Assembly: GCF_000715495.1 (NCBI RefSeq)
Contig: NZ_JNLX01000138.1
Coordinates: forward strand, 1 to 47,869
DNA length: 47,869 bases
Origin: Hymenobacter sp. IS2118
Lineage (GTDB): Bacteria; Bacteroidota; Bacteroidia; Cytophagales; Hymenobacteraceae
Direction: 5' to 3'
Each line of letters opens with the position of its first letter. Position 1 is the stretch's first letter. The translations under genes were made by a program, and so were the position numbers. This document shows, one piece after another, positions 23,202 through 30,691 of the stretch. Below the pieces are notes generated by a model. It was not told the DNA's origin. It saw nothing but the letters and a program-made list of their open reading frames with translations, and did not search any database.

Positions 23202-23267
23202 CTGACAACTGTCAGCCCGGCGCCTGATGGGCATCATCCGGACAGCTGCCGTCAGTCGGTAAATTTG
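23202..23267 (+). promoter_or_regulatory. Tandem CRP/FNR-like sites and -7 element of the thioredoxin-like gene
   Basis: Distal site CTGACAACTGTCAG (23202-23215) and proximal site CTGATGGGCATCAT (23224-23237) are 22 bp apart. TAAATTTG (23260-23267), a perfect TAnnTTTG element, begins 22 bp after the proximal site. If transcription starts near 23272, the proximal site is centred at about -41.5, the standard class II activator position. Confidence 0.83.
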
Positions 23268-23292
23268 CAGCCACTTGATTTCACGGGGCCCG

Positions 23293-23628
23293 ATGCCAGC
23301 CACCTCCTTTCCATCTTCCGTGCCCGCCGATGCCGCGATGCTACTGGTGCTGCTGCCGGCCGTGGGCCCGTCCCCGCAGGGGCGGGCGGCCACGCTGGCC
23401 GCGCTGGCGGCCTTGCAGCGGGAGCTGGGGGCGGCCATCCGGGTACTCACCGTGGACGAGCTCAGCCACCTCAGCGTGGTGCGCAGCTTCTACGCCACCG
23501 ACCTGCCGTGCTTCGTGCTCGTGCAGCAGGGGGTAGAGCTGCTGCGCCAGAGCGGCCTGCCCGAGGGCGAGGGCATTGTGCCGCTGCTGCTGGGCAAGCT
23601 CGGGCGCAGTGGGGTAGCCGTTGCCTAG
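23293..23628 (+). CDS. Thioredoxin-like protein without a CxxC motif
   Basis: The 111-residue product has a thioredoxin-type arrangement: a first strand MLLVLLPAVGPSP near residue 16, a helix of Ala/Leu-rich residues, a second strand IRVLTVDELSHLSVVRSFY, and the LPCFVLVQQGVELLRQSGLP segment typical of the cis-Pro strand pair. The active-site CxxC is absent and only one Cys (in LPCF) is present, so it cannot be a normal disulfide oxidoreductase. The ATG at 23293 is chosen; a TTG 18 bp upstream is possible. Its promoter is one of the two best examples of the tandem-site design, which places it with the low-oxygen genes. The family call is tentative. Confidence 0.7.
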   Translation: MPATSFPSSVPADAAMLLVLLPAVGPSPQGRAATLAALAALQRELGAAIRVLTVDELSHLSVVRSFYATDLPCFVLVQQGVELLRQSGLPEGEGIVPLLLGKLGRSGVAVA

Positions 23629-23836
23629 CGACTGGTTCTTTTTGTGGGAGAGGACGTTACGCGCAGTCGGCAGCTATTCGCCGCCGATTTCGTTGGGAAC
23701 CAAGCCGAAGCGGGCCGGTGCGCTACGCTTTTGCTTTTTGGATTCCAGCTCCTGGGTTGTAAGCTAAGCAGTTGCGTAAAAGCAACCGTATGGCGCTCGG
23801 CATGACGGTGCTTGTTTTACCTATTTGGACCGGCTT

Positions 23837-24598
23837 TTAACCTAGCAGCTCCCGTAGCTGGTGGGTAGCCAGATGGCCGTTTTCGAAGCTTTCGGGGCCG
23901 CAATACACATGGTGGTCGTCGTAGTGGGTGATGAATTTGGCGTTGAGCACCGTGCCCCGGTTCACCCTGAAAAACTGCTCGTGCAGCTCCGGCGGCAGCA
24001 GCTGGTCGAGCACGTAAGTGAGCGAGCCCCGCATGGCGTAGGAAAGGCGCAGGGCCGGGGCCCGGAGGGTAACGTAGTTCTTGCCGGCCTCCAGGCTGGC
24101 TACTTCGCTCCAATACAGCTTCACGATTTGCCCGCCCACCTTCACGTAGAAATAGTGCGTGGGGCCGGTGGGAGGCTCGTCGGGCAGGGGGAGGGACGCC
24201 GGGGTCCGAACCATGTTGTGCGCCAGCGCCGTCTGGATGGCCGCAAACAGGGCCGCATCATTCACCGGCTTGATGAGGTAGCCGCTGGGCTGCAAGCGGG
24301 TCGCCTGGCGGATGGTTTCGAGGTCGCTGTAGGCGGTGAGGAAGATGAACGGGGGCGGCGTGGGCTGCTCGCGCAGCTGCTGGGCCAGGGCCAGCCCGTT
24401 GAGCAGCGGATTGGCATTGTGCAGGTTCAGGTCGAGCAGCACCAAATCGGGTTGGTACCGGGCAAAGGCCTGCTGGGCTTCGGCGTAGGTATAGCAGGTG
24501 GCCAGCACCTCGTAGCCCAGGTCTTCGAGCGTGAAACATAGCTCCTGGGCAATCAGGGCTTCGTCTTCGACAATGAGAATGGTGATTTTAGGCTCCAT
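23837..24598 (-). CDS. LytTR-family response regulator
   Basis: This 253-residue regulator has a receiver domain (residues 1-125; acidic pair in IVEDEA, phosphoacceptor Asp in LVLLDLNLHNANPL near residue 58, Lys in LIKPVND) and a LytTR DNA-binding domain (about 145-245) with FYVKVGGQIVKLYWSEVASLEAGKNYV and the closing FFRVNRGTVLNAKFI. It starts at the ATG at 24598, 11 bp inside the 3' end of the kinase gene, so the two are co-translated. Targets are unknown; LytTR sites were not identified. Confidence 0.92.
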   Translation of the reverse strand: MEPKITILIVEDEALIAQELCFTLEDLGYEVLATCYTYAEAQQAFARYQPDLVLLDLNLHNANPLLNGLALAQQLREQPTPPPFIFLTAYSDLETIRQATRLQPSGYLIKPVNDAALFAAIQTALAHNMVRTPASLPLPDEPPTGPTHYFYVKVGGQIVKLYWSEVASLEAGKNYVTLRAPALRLSYAMRGSLTYVLDQLLPPELHEQFFRVNRGTVLNAKFITHYDDHHVYCGPESFENGHLATHQLRELLG

Positions 24599-26414
24599 GA
24601 GGCGGGGGGCTGGGGGCGGTTTCCGGGGCGCCATCCGGAATGCACAGCTCGTAGTGGTACGGCTGGTGGGGGGGCGTGGTGAGGGTGGCCCCCAGCTGGC
24701 GGGCAAGCAGCGTAATAATCTGGGTGCCCAGCCCGCTTTCCGGGTCCGCATGGGGGAATGGGGCGGCGAGCGGCGAGCGGCCGTTGTCGGCGTATTCGAT
24801 GCAGGTGCCGTGGGCGTGGCGGTGCACGCTCACCATTATTTCGAGGGTCTGCCCGTCGGTGTCGGCGTACTTAATGGAGTTGGTTACCCATTCATTGAGG
24901 ATGAGCGCCAGCGGGAAATAGCTGTCGGGGGGCAATTGCAAGGCATCGGTTTGCAGGTGCGTCACCACCTGGCGGTCGTTGGCCAGGCACGCCGCTACGG
25001 CGGAAATGAGCGTGCGCAGGTGCTGGCCCAGGTTCAGGCCGGCGGAGCTGCGCAGCAGCTGGTTGTGCAGCGCGGCAATGCTTTCCACGCGCAGGCGGGC
25101 GGCCTGGAGCTGGGCCAGTACTTCGGCGTTGGTGGTGCGGCGCTCCTGCATGCGCAGCAGGCTGTAGAGAATGTGCAGGTTGTTTTTGACGCGGTGCTGG
25201 ATTTCCTTGTTCAGTAGTTCTACCTGGGCCACTTTGTCGTCGAGCTGCCGGTTCACGGCCGCCACTTCCTGGTTCACGCCGGCCAGCTCCCCATTCACCA
25301 CCGCGAGGTGCTGCGACTGCACCCGGGAGCGCCGGCCCTGGCGGGCCAGGTAAAAGCTCAGCAGCGAAATGATGACCAGGGCCGCACTCAGGCCCCCGGT
25401 GGTGCGGGCGCGGGCGGTGCGGGCGTCCTGGGCCTGGGCCTGCTCGCGCTGCCCGCTGGCCACCAGCTCGCGGCGCAGGCGGTCCAGGTTGCCGCCATCC
25501 ACGAGGCTGTCGCCGATGCGCACAGCGATGCCCTGGTATTGGTAGGCGGCCTGGTACTGCCGGGCGTCGGCGTAGAGCCCGGCCAGCTGCTGGCTCAGGA
25601 AAAGGCGGTCGAGCCGTCGGGCCGATGTGCGGTAGGCCTGGTCTAGCGAATCGAGGTAGGGCGACGCCAGACGGCGGCGGTAGTACACGTCGAGCCGGGC
25701 CTGCACCAGGTAGTAATGCGTTAAAAAATCGTAGGAACCGGGGTCGTTGACCACGCTGGGGCGGTGCGCGAACTCGCGCAGCAGCGAGTCAGCCAGGGCA
25801 TAGTTCTGCACGCCGGTGCTGCTCAGAGCCATTTCCACTACAAACAACAGCCGCCGGCGAATGGAATCGGGGTAGGTCCGGAGCGCGGGCCGGAGCTGCC
25901 GCAGCGTTTGGACGGCGCGGAGGCTGTCGGGTACTTTTTCGTAGGCGTGGGCCACCAGGTAGCGGGCGTAGAGGGCGCGGCTGCCCTGGCCCGGCAGCCG
26001 CGCCAGCAGCGTGGCCGCCCGCTGGAAATAATCGATGGTTTTCTGGGGCTCCTTGTTCCAGGCATCGTAGAAGCGGCCCCGCGCAAAGGCGGCTTCGGCC
26101 AGCAGCAGCGAGTCGCGGCCTTGGTCGGCCAGGGCCTGGGCGCGGTCGTAGTACGTCAGGGCTTGGGCGAAGGACTGGTAGCCCGACTTTTGAGCGTACA
26201 CCGAGTCGCCGGCCCGCAGCAGGGCAAAGAAGGTAGCTTGCTGCGGGCGGAAGCCTGGAGTCAGGTAATCTGTGGGGGTGGGGGTAGGGGAGGCGGCCTG
26301 GGCGGTGGGCACTGGCGGCGCGGGCTGGCAGGCCGCAACCAACAGCAGCCCCAGCACACACCCGCCGCACAGCCACTGGCGGGCTAGTGCCCAGACTGTT
26401 ACAAAACAACTCAT
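24588..26414 (-). CDS. TPR sensor histidine kinase (HisKA_2) with a lipoprotein signal
   Basis: This 608-residue kinase begins with a hydrophobic segment ending in lipobox LLVAAC, which suggests the N-terminus is a lipid-anchored periplasmic part. Helical TPR-like repeats follow (about 55-310; for example YYDRAQALADQGRDSLLLAEAAFARGRFYDAW), then a membrane helix (GGLSAALVIISLLSFYLA, about 320-340), a coiled coil, the HisKA_2 dimerisation motif LLNKEIQHRVKNNLHILYSLL and an ATPase domain (EWVTNSIKYAD, SGLGTQII). The ATG at 26414 fits a TACCTTTG -7 element ending at 26437; an earlier TTG would sit at the transcription start. It partners with the LytTR regulator. Confidence 0.9.
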   Translation of the reverse strand: MSCFVTVWALARQWLCGGCVLGLLLVAACQPAPPVPTAQAASPTPTPTDYLTPGFRPQQATFFALLRAGDSVYAQKSGYQSFAQALTYYDRAQALADQGRDSLLLAEAAFARGRFYDAWNKEPQKTIDYFQRAATLLARLPGQGSRALYARYLVAHAYEKVPDSLRAVQTLRQLRPALRTYPDSIRRRLLFVVEMALSSTGVQNYALADSLLREFAHRPSVVNDPGSYDFLTHYYLVQARLDVYYRRRLASPYLDSLDQAYRTSARRLDRLFLSQQLAGLYADARQYQAAYQYQGIAVRIGDSLVDGGNLDRLRRELVASGQREQAQAQDARTARARTTGGLSAALVIISLLSFYLARQGRRSRVQSQHLAVVNGELAGVNQEVAAVNRQLDDKVAQVELLNKEIQHRVKNNLHILYSLLRMQERRTTNAEVLAQLQAARLRVESIAALHNQLLRSSAGLNLGQHLRTLISAVAACLANDRQVVTHLQTDALQLPPDSYFPLALILNEWVTNSIKYADTDGQTLEIMVSVHRHAHGTCIEYADNGRSPLAAPFPHADPESGLGTQIITLLARQLGATLTTPPHQPYHYELCIPDGAPETAPSPPPHGA

Positions 26415-26436
26415 GCCGCGAATTAGTAGCAAAAAA

Positions 26437-26444
26437 CAAAGGTA
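26437..26444 (-). promoter_or_regulatory. -7 element of the TPR kinase gene
   Basis: TACCTTTG on the minus strand fits the TAnnTTTG consensus and lies 22 bp before the ATG at 26414. No -33 TTTG is obvious. It supports the choice of start codon. Confidence 0.55.
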
Positions 26445-26469
26445 GCCCGCCAGGCCCGCCGTCGCCGCC

Positions 26470-26494
26470 CCGACCTCAAAAATTGAGGTCGGGC
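26470..26494. repeat. Palindrome between the TPR kinase and the T9SS protein genes
   Basis: CCCGACCTCAA and TTGAGGTCGGG form a perfect 11-bp stem with a three-base loop. It lies between divergent genes, 25 bp upstream of the kinase -7 element, so an operator is more likely than a terminator. Confidence 0.6.
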
Positions 26495-26655
26495 CTCAAA
26501 TACCTTGCTTCGGGGTGGCTTTCAGGCCCTGTTTTGTATTCCCAATCGCAACACCCGCCCGGCCGCCCGCCGGGCTTTTTGTTTTTCCGGGCCGCTGAAC
26601 CCGGTGAAGCTGGTGGGCTATTCGAATCATTTTTTACCCTTTGACCCCTGTTTTT

Positions 26656-29600
26656 ATGGAAAACCCCTTCTCCTCATTATCACGCACCAAGCTGGCCCGG
26701 CGCTGGCCGACGCTGGCGCTGCTGGCCTTGCTGCAATGGGTGCTGCCCCTCAGCACCCTGCTGCTGGCCAGTGCCTGCTACACCACTGCCTACGGGCAAG
26801 CCAGTGCCAACTCCATCTCCAGCATTGAGCCCAGCAACGGGCCAGTAGGTACCGTCGTGACCATCACCGGGTTTAGCTTCACGCTCTCTTCCACCATACA
26901 GTTTAACGACGTAGGGGCGACGAATGTCACTTATATATCAAACACTCGAGTGACAGCAGTAGTACCGGCCGGAGCCACTACGGGCCCCGTAACTGCAGTA
27001 ACGAAGGGTGATAAATTCGGCGGCCCCACCTTCACGGTGGGCACGGCTGCCACCGCTCCGAGCGTGACCACGCTCGCCGCCACCGATGTGGCTGCCATGG
27101 CCGCTTCCTTCAACGGTAATGTAACGGACGATGGCGGCGCCACCATCACCCAGCGCGGGGTGGCCTACAGCAGCACCAACAGCGTGCCCACCGTTGCCGA
27201 CTCGCGCACCATTAACACCGGCACCACCGGCACCTACACGCAGTATTCGGCCGGGCTCACGCCCAGCACCCTGTACTACACCCGCGCCTACGCTACCAAT
27301 TCGGTGGGCACCACTTACGGCAGCGTGGTCACCTTCAGCACGGCGGCCTCCGCGCCCTCGCTCACCAGCATTGCGCCCACCAGCGGCCCGATAGGGACGG
27401 TTATCACCCTCACCGGTACGGGTTTCACCAACGGCAGCACGGTTAGCTTCGATAATACCTTCGCCGCCACCAGCGTCACCTATTTTTCGCCCACTAAACT
27501 GACGGCGATGGTCCCGACGGGGGTGAGCCCGACCTTTACCTACGCCGTGAGCGTGAGCAACGCCAACGGCACCAGCTTCGGCGGCGGCTCCTTCACCGTA
27601 ACCAGTGCGCCCATGGTCACGACCAATACCCCCGACGACCTGACGAGCACCAGCGCCACGCTGGGCGGCTTCCTGCTGACCAACAACGGCACCGTGACCG
27701 AGCGCGGCGTGGTGTACAGCGCCACCAACGCTACCCCCACCACGGCCAACGGTACCAAAGTGGTCATGGACAACACGCTGCGTAACTTCTCGCAGACCGT
27801 GACGGGCCTCACGGCCGGCACCACGTACTACGTGCGGGCCTACGGCATCAATGAAAACGGCACCGGCTATGGCGGCGCCCTGAGCTTCGTGACTACGGCC
27901 GCTGCTGCCCAGGACCTGACCATCAGCACGGGCAGCGTGGACAGCCCGGTGAGCATCGCGGCCGGCACTTACGGCAGCATCAACGTGACCAGCACCGGCT
28001 TTGCCGTGCTCGGCGGCGCGGTGGTGGTGAACACGGCCTTCACGGTGGATGGTAGCCTCGATACCAACTGCCAGGCCCTGACCGGCGCGGGCAGCTTTAC
28101 GCTGGCTAGCGGAGCCACGCTCGTGGTATGCGATGCCGACGGCATCAGTACTGCCGATGCCACCGGCGCGGTGCAGGTAACGGGCACGCGCAGCTTTGGT
28201 GAAGAAGCCAACTACTACTATAGCGGGCCCACGGCGCAAAGCACCGGCGACGGCCTGCCCGCCGAGGTGCGTAGCTTGACTACCGACAATAACCGGACCC
28301 TCACCCTCACGCAAAACCTGGATATCCGCCAGGTGCTGGCCCTGGATGGGGACGCCGATTTCGCTACCAACGGCCAGGACCTGACGCTGCTCTCCGACGA
28401 AAGCGGCACGGCCCTGCTGGCCAACCTGGGCCAGGGCAAGACCCAGGTGCGCGGCGAAATCACGGTGCAGCGCTACATCGACCCCAGCCTGAATGACGGC
28501 CTGGGCTACCGCCACCTGAGCGCTCCGGTCTTCAACCTGACCGTGGGAGCCTTTGCCCCGTTGCGCCGTGTCCTGGTAACGAACCCCGACTACAACACGG
28601 CCAAAGCGCCCGGCACCGTTTCGCCCTTCCCCACCATTTTTCGCTACGACCAGGCCCGGCTGGCTACCTCGATGGCCACTACCCTTTCGGCTTTCGACAA
28701 GGGCTGGCTCTCGCCGACCGACCGCAGCGACGACGCCCCCCTGGGCAGCACCGGCTTCACGGTGCAGCTGCCTGGCGCGGCCACGCTCCGCTTCATTGGC
28801 ATACCGAGTCAAAGCGCGGTTCGGCTATTTCTCGACCGGGCCAGCGGCGCCACGGCTGCTGACGCGGGCTGGAACTTCATTGGCAACCCCTTCGCCTCGC
28901 CCCTGGATTTCAGTACCATTACCGCCAGCCAGCGCACCAACGTGGATGCCGCCTTCTACACCTTTGAGAGCACCAGCCAGTACGACGGGCAGTACCGCAG
29001 CTACGTCAATGGCGTGGGCGCAAACCCGCTCATCGGTTCCAGCCAGGCATTCTGGGTGCGCGTGAGCGCCGGCCAGACCGAAGGCAGCCTGCTGCTGACT
29101 AATAACAACCGGGTGACCGAATACAACCGGCAAGCCCCCGTGCGCCGTGGCACCGCCGACCAGCGCCCCCAGGTGCAGCTGCAGCTGGCCGGCCCCGGCA
29201 ACAAGCAAGTCGACAACCTGTTCGTGTACGCTCAGGCCGGTTCCACCGCCGGTTTCGACGGCGAGTTCGACGCGGCCAAGCTGGCCAACACCACCGGCCT
29301 GAACCTGGCCACGCTCACCCCCGCCGGCCAGCAGCTAGCCGTTGATGGCCGGGCGGACTTCGCCACCGCCACCAGCATCCCACTGTTTGTGGGCGTGCCC
29401 ACCGCCGGCCGCTACACCCTGAGCGCCGCCACGCTGGCCAACCTGGATGCTACTCACGTCGAGCTGGTCGATAACCTGACCAACACGCGCACGCTGCTCA
29501 CGGCCGGTAGCAGCTACGCCTTCACCCTGACGGGCTTCACCGCTCCCGGCCGCTTCTGGCTGAACCTGCGCCCCACCGCGACCCCGCTCGCCACGGCCGC

Positions 29601-29844
29601 CCAGGGCCTGGCCGCGCAGGTACTGGCGTACCCCAACCCGGCCCACGGCCAGTTCACGGTGCTGCGCCCGGCGGGCAAAGTAGCCGCCGCCGTGCTGCTC
29701 AACAGCCTGGGCCAGACGGTGCGCACGCTGACGCTGCCCACCGCCGAAACGGTGGTGAGCCTGCGGGGCCTGGCCAGCGGGGTGTACACCCTGCGCTTCA
29801 CGCTCGACGGCCTGCCCGTTACCAAGCGCATTGTTATCGAGTAA
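26656..29844 (+). CDS. Large T9SS-exported protein with IPT/TIG domains
   Basis: This 1062-residue protein has a signal sequence in its first 50 residues. A TIG domain (SISSIEPSNGPVGTVVTITG, about 52-135) is followed by a fibronectin-like module, a second TIG (LTSIAPTSGPIGTVITLTG, near 235) and a second fibronectin-like module; the two modules share the pattern ERGVVYSATN or QRGVAYSSTN. A beta-rich middle follows. The C-terminus is a type A T9SS sorting domain (VLAYPNPAHGQFTV to GVYTLRFTLDGLPVTKRIVIE), so it is exported across the outer membrane and attached to the surface. Role: adhesion or matrix binding is plausible but unproven. The upstream TTG is rejected in favour of the ATG. A PID-type peptide gene follows. 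Confidence 0.88.
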   Translation: MENPFSSLSRTKLARRWPTLALLALLQWVLPLSTLLLASACYTTAYGQASANSISSIEPSNGPVGTVVTITGFSFTLSSTIQFNDVGATNVTYISNTRVTAVVPAGATTGPVTAVTKGDKFGGPTFTVGTAATAPSVTTLAATDVAAMAASFNGNVTDDGGATITQRGVAYSSTNSVPTVADSRTINTGTTGTYTQYSAGLTPSTLYYTRAYATNSVGTTYGSVVTFSTAASAPSLTSIAPTSGPIGTVITLTGTGFTNGSTVSFDNTFAATSVTYFSPTKLTAMVPTGVSPTFTYAVSVSNANGTSFGGGSFTVTSAPMVTTNTPDDLTSTSATLGGFLLTNNGTVTERGVVYSATNATPTTANGTKVVMDNTLRNFSQTVTGLTAGTTYYVRAYGINENGTGYGGALSFVTTAAAAQDLTISTGSVDSPVSIAAGTYGSINVTSTGFAVLGGAVVVNTAFTVDGSLDTNCQALTGAGSFTLASGATLVVCDADGISTADATGAVQVTGTRSFGEEANYYYSGPTAQSTGDGLPAEVRSLTTDNNRTLTLTQNLDIRQVLALDGDADFATNGQDLTLLSDESGTALLANLGQGKTQVRGEITVQRYIDPSLNDGLGYRHLSAPVFNLTVGAFAPLRRVLVTNPDYNTAKAPGTVSPFPTIFRYDQARLATSMATTLSAFDKGWLSPTDRSDDAPLGSTGFTVQLPGAATLRFIGIPSQSAVRLFLDRASGATAADAGWNFIGNPFASPLDFSTITASQRTNVDAAFYTFESTSQYDGQYRSYVNGVGANPLIGSSQAFWVRVSAGQTEGSLLLTNNNRVTEYNRQAPVRRGTADQRPQVQLQLAGPGNKQVDNLFVYAQAGSTAGFDGEFDAAKLANTTGLNLATLTPAGQQLAVDGRADFATATSIPLFVGVPTAGRYTLSAATLANLDATHVELVDNLTNTRTLLTAGSSYAFTLTGFTAPGRFWLNLRPTATPLATAAQGLAAQVLAYPNPAHGQFTVLRPAGKVAAAVLLNSLGQTVRTLTLPTAETVVSLRGLASGVYTLRFTLDGLPVTKRIVIE

Positions 29845-29929
29845 TGCCGCTTTCCCGGCGTCCCGGCCCGGATGGGGCGGGACGTTCAGGGATACCTTTT
29901 CGCCGCTTTCACCTGTTCTTATTTTCTTT

Positions 29930-30133
29930 ATGAAACGCATCTGTATATTTCTCTTGGTGCTGGCGAGCGCAGCAATGGCCCAGCAAGCGCTGGCCCAGCC
30001 CAGCAGCGGCGGCCCCCGGCCGGGCGACGCCGCCGGCCCCACCACGGTGCCCATTGATGGGGGCGTGAGCCTGCTGCTGGCCAGCGGGGCCGCTTACGGA
30101 TTGCGCCGCCTGCGCCCGCGCCGCATCAGCTAG
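29930..30133 (+). CDS. Small exported protein with a PID-type C-terminal sorting signal
   Basis: This 67-residue protein has an N-terminal signal peptide (MKRICIFLLVLASAAMAQQALAQ has the usual cleavage pattern after ALA), a short Gly/Pro-rich spacer, then VPIDGGVSLLL, a hydrophobic stretch (ASGAAYGL) and a basic end (RRLRPRR). That tripartite tail is the layout of a membrane sorting signal, and PIDGG matches the signal I know as PID-CTERM in Bacteroidota. The mature peptide left after both cuts would be only about 20 residues. The gene starts 85 bp after the T9SS protein gene, in the same direction; an earlier start is rejected because it buries the signal peptide. Confidence 0.75.
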   Translation: MKRICIFLLVLASAAMAQQALAQPSSGGPRPGDAAGPTTVPIDGGVSLLLASGAAYGLRRLRPRRIS

Positions 30134-30179
30134 GCTGCTGGCTCCATCCCGATTGCGGCCCCGGTGGGCTGCCTTCCTC

Positions 30180-30222
30180 AAACCCAACTGTAGGGGCCGT
30201 TCTGGCTGCTGCAGTTGGGTTT
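30180..30222 (+). terminator. Possible terminator after the PID-type gene
   Basis: AAACCCAACTG and CAGTTGGGTTT form a perfect 11-bp stem with a 21-base loop that can pair further inside. The following GTCGTTTC is only weakly T-rich. Confidence 0.6.
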
Positions 30223-30691
30223 GTCGTTTCTGGTGGGTAACGCAGGGGCATTCACCACCATTTCCGGCCGCAGCCCCTCTTTTGAAAAGCCAGGAAATAA
30301 CTGTGCGTAAGTTCTGGGTTAGCAAAAACACTGCGTAATTCCGCTTCGGAAATGGTAGAGAAGACAGCTTCCAGCTTTCATTTTTAGCTCCCCAAAAACC
30401 ATGGCAGACAATTGATTGGAGCCGGATGGGTGCCCGCAAGTGCCCGCTGCCTGGGGAGGTAAGTCCTCTTTTGGGGGCTGCACCCGAAAGCTATGGGCTG
30501 TTGGTAATGCCTTGGATTGCTACGCGTAGCTTATGCAAAACAGCTCCTGAGAATGTAGCGCGGTCGTGTGGACTACTAAATCTTCCTATAACCTTGGAGA
30601 GAAAGTTTGGGTATAGAATCGAAGCCTGGTCTGGTTTTTACCCTCGTGGTTTACTATTTACAGGCTGCTTTTACCACCCAAACAGTTTTCT
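30223..30691. other. Non-coding region upstream of the OmpA-like gene
   Basis: This 470-bp strip is lower in GC than its surroundings. Two open frames over it have no recognisable product and I do not call them. No tandem activator site or clear TAnnTTTG element is seen; the promoter of the OmpA-like gene is presumably in the AT-rich last 60 bp. Confidence 0.4.

Noticed and set aside
23246..23258. A third CTG-GTCAG half-site after the tandem pair of the thioredoxin-like gene
   Set aside because: Only one half fits (GTCAG) and it lies between the proximal site and the -7 element in no conserved register.
26938..28812. Long minus-strand open frame of more than 600 codons over the T9SS protein gene
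   Set aside because: It mirrors the coding bias of the real gene, is Gly/Ala/Arg-rich without motifs, and lacks a promoter.
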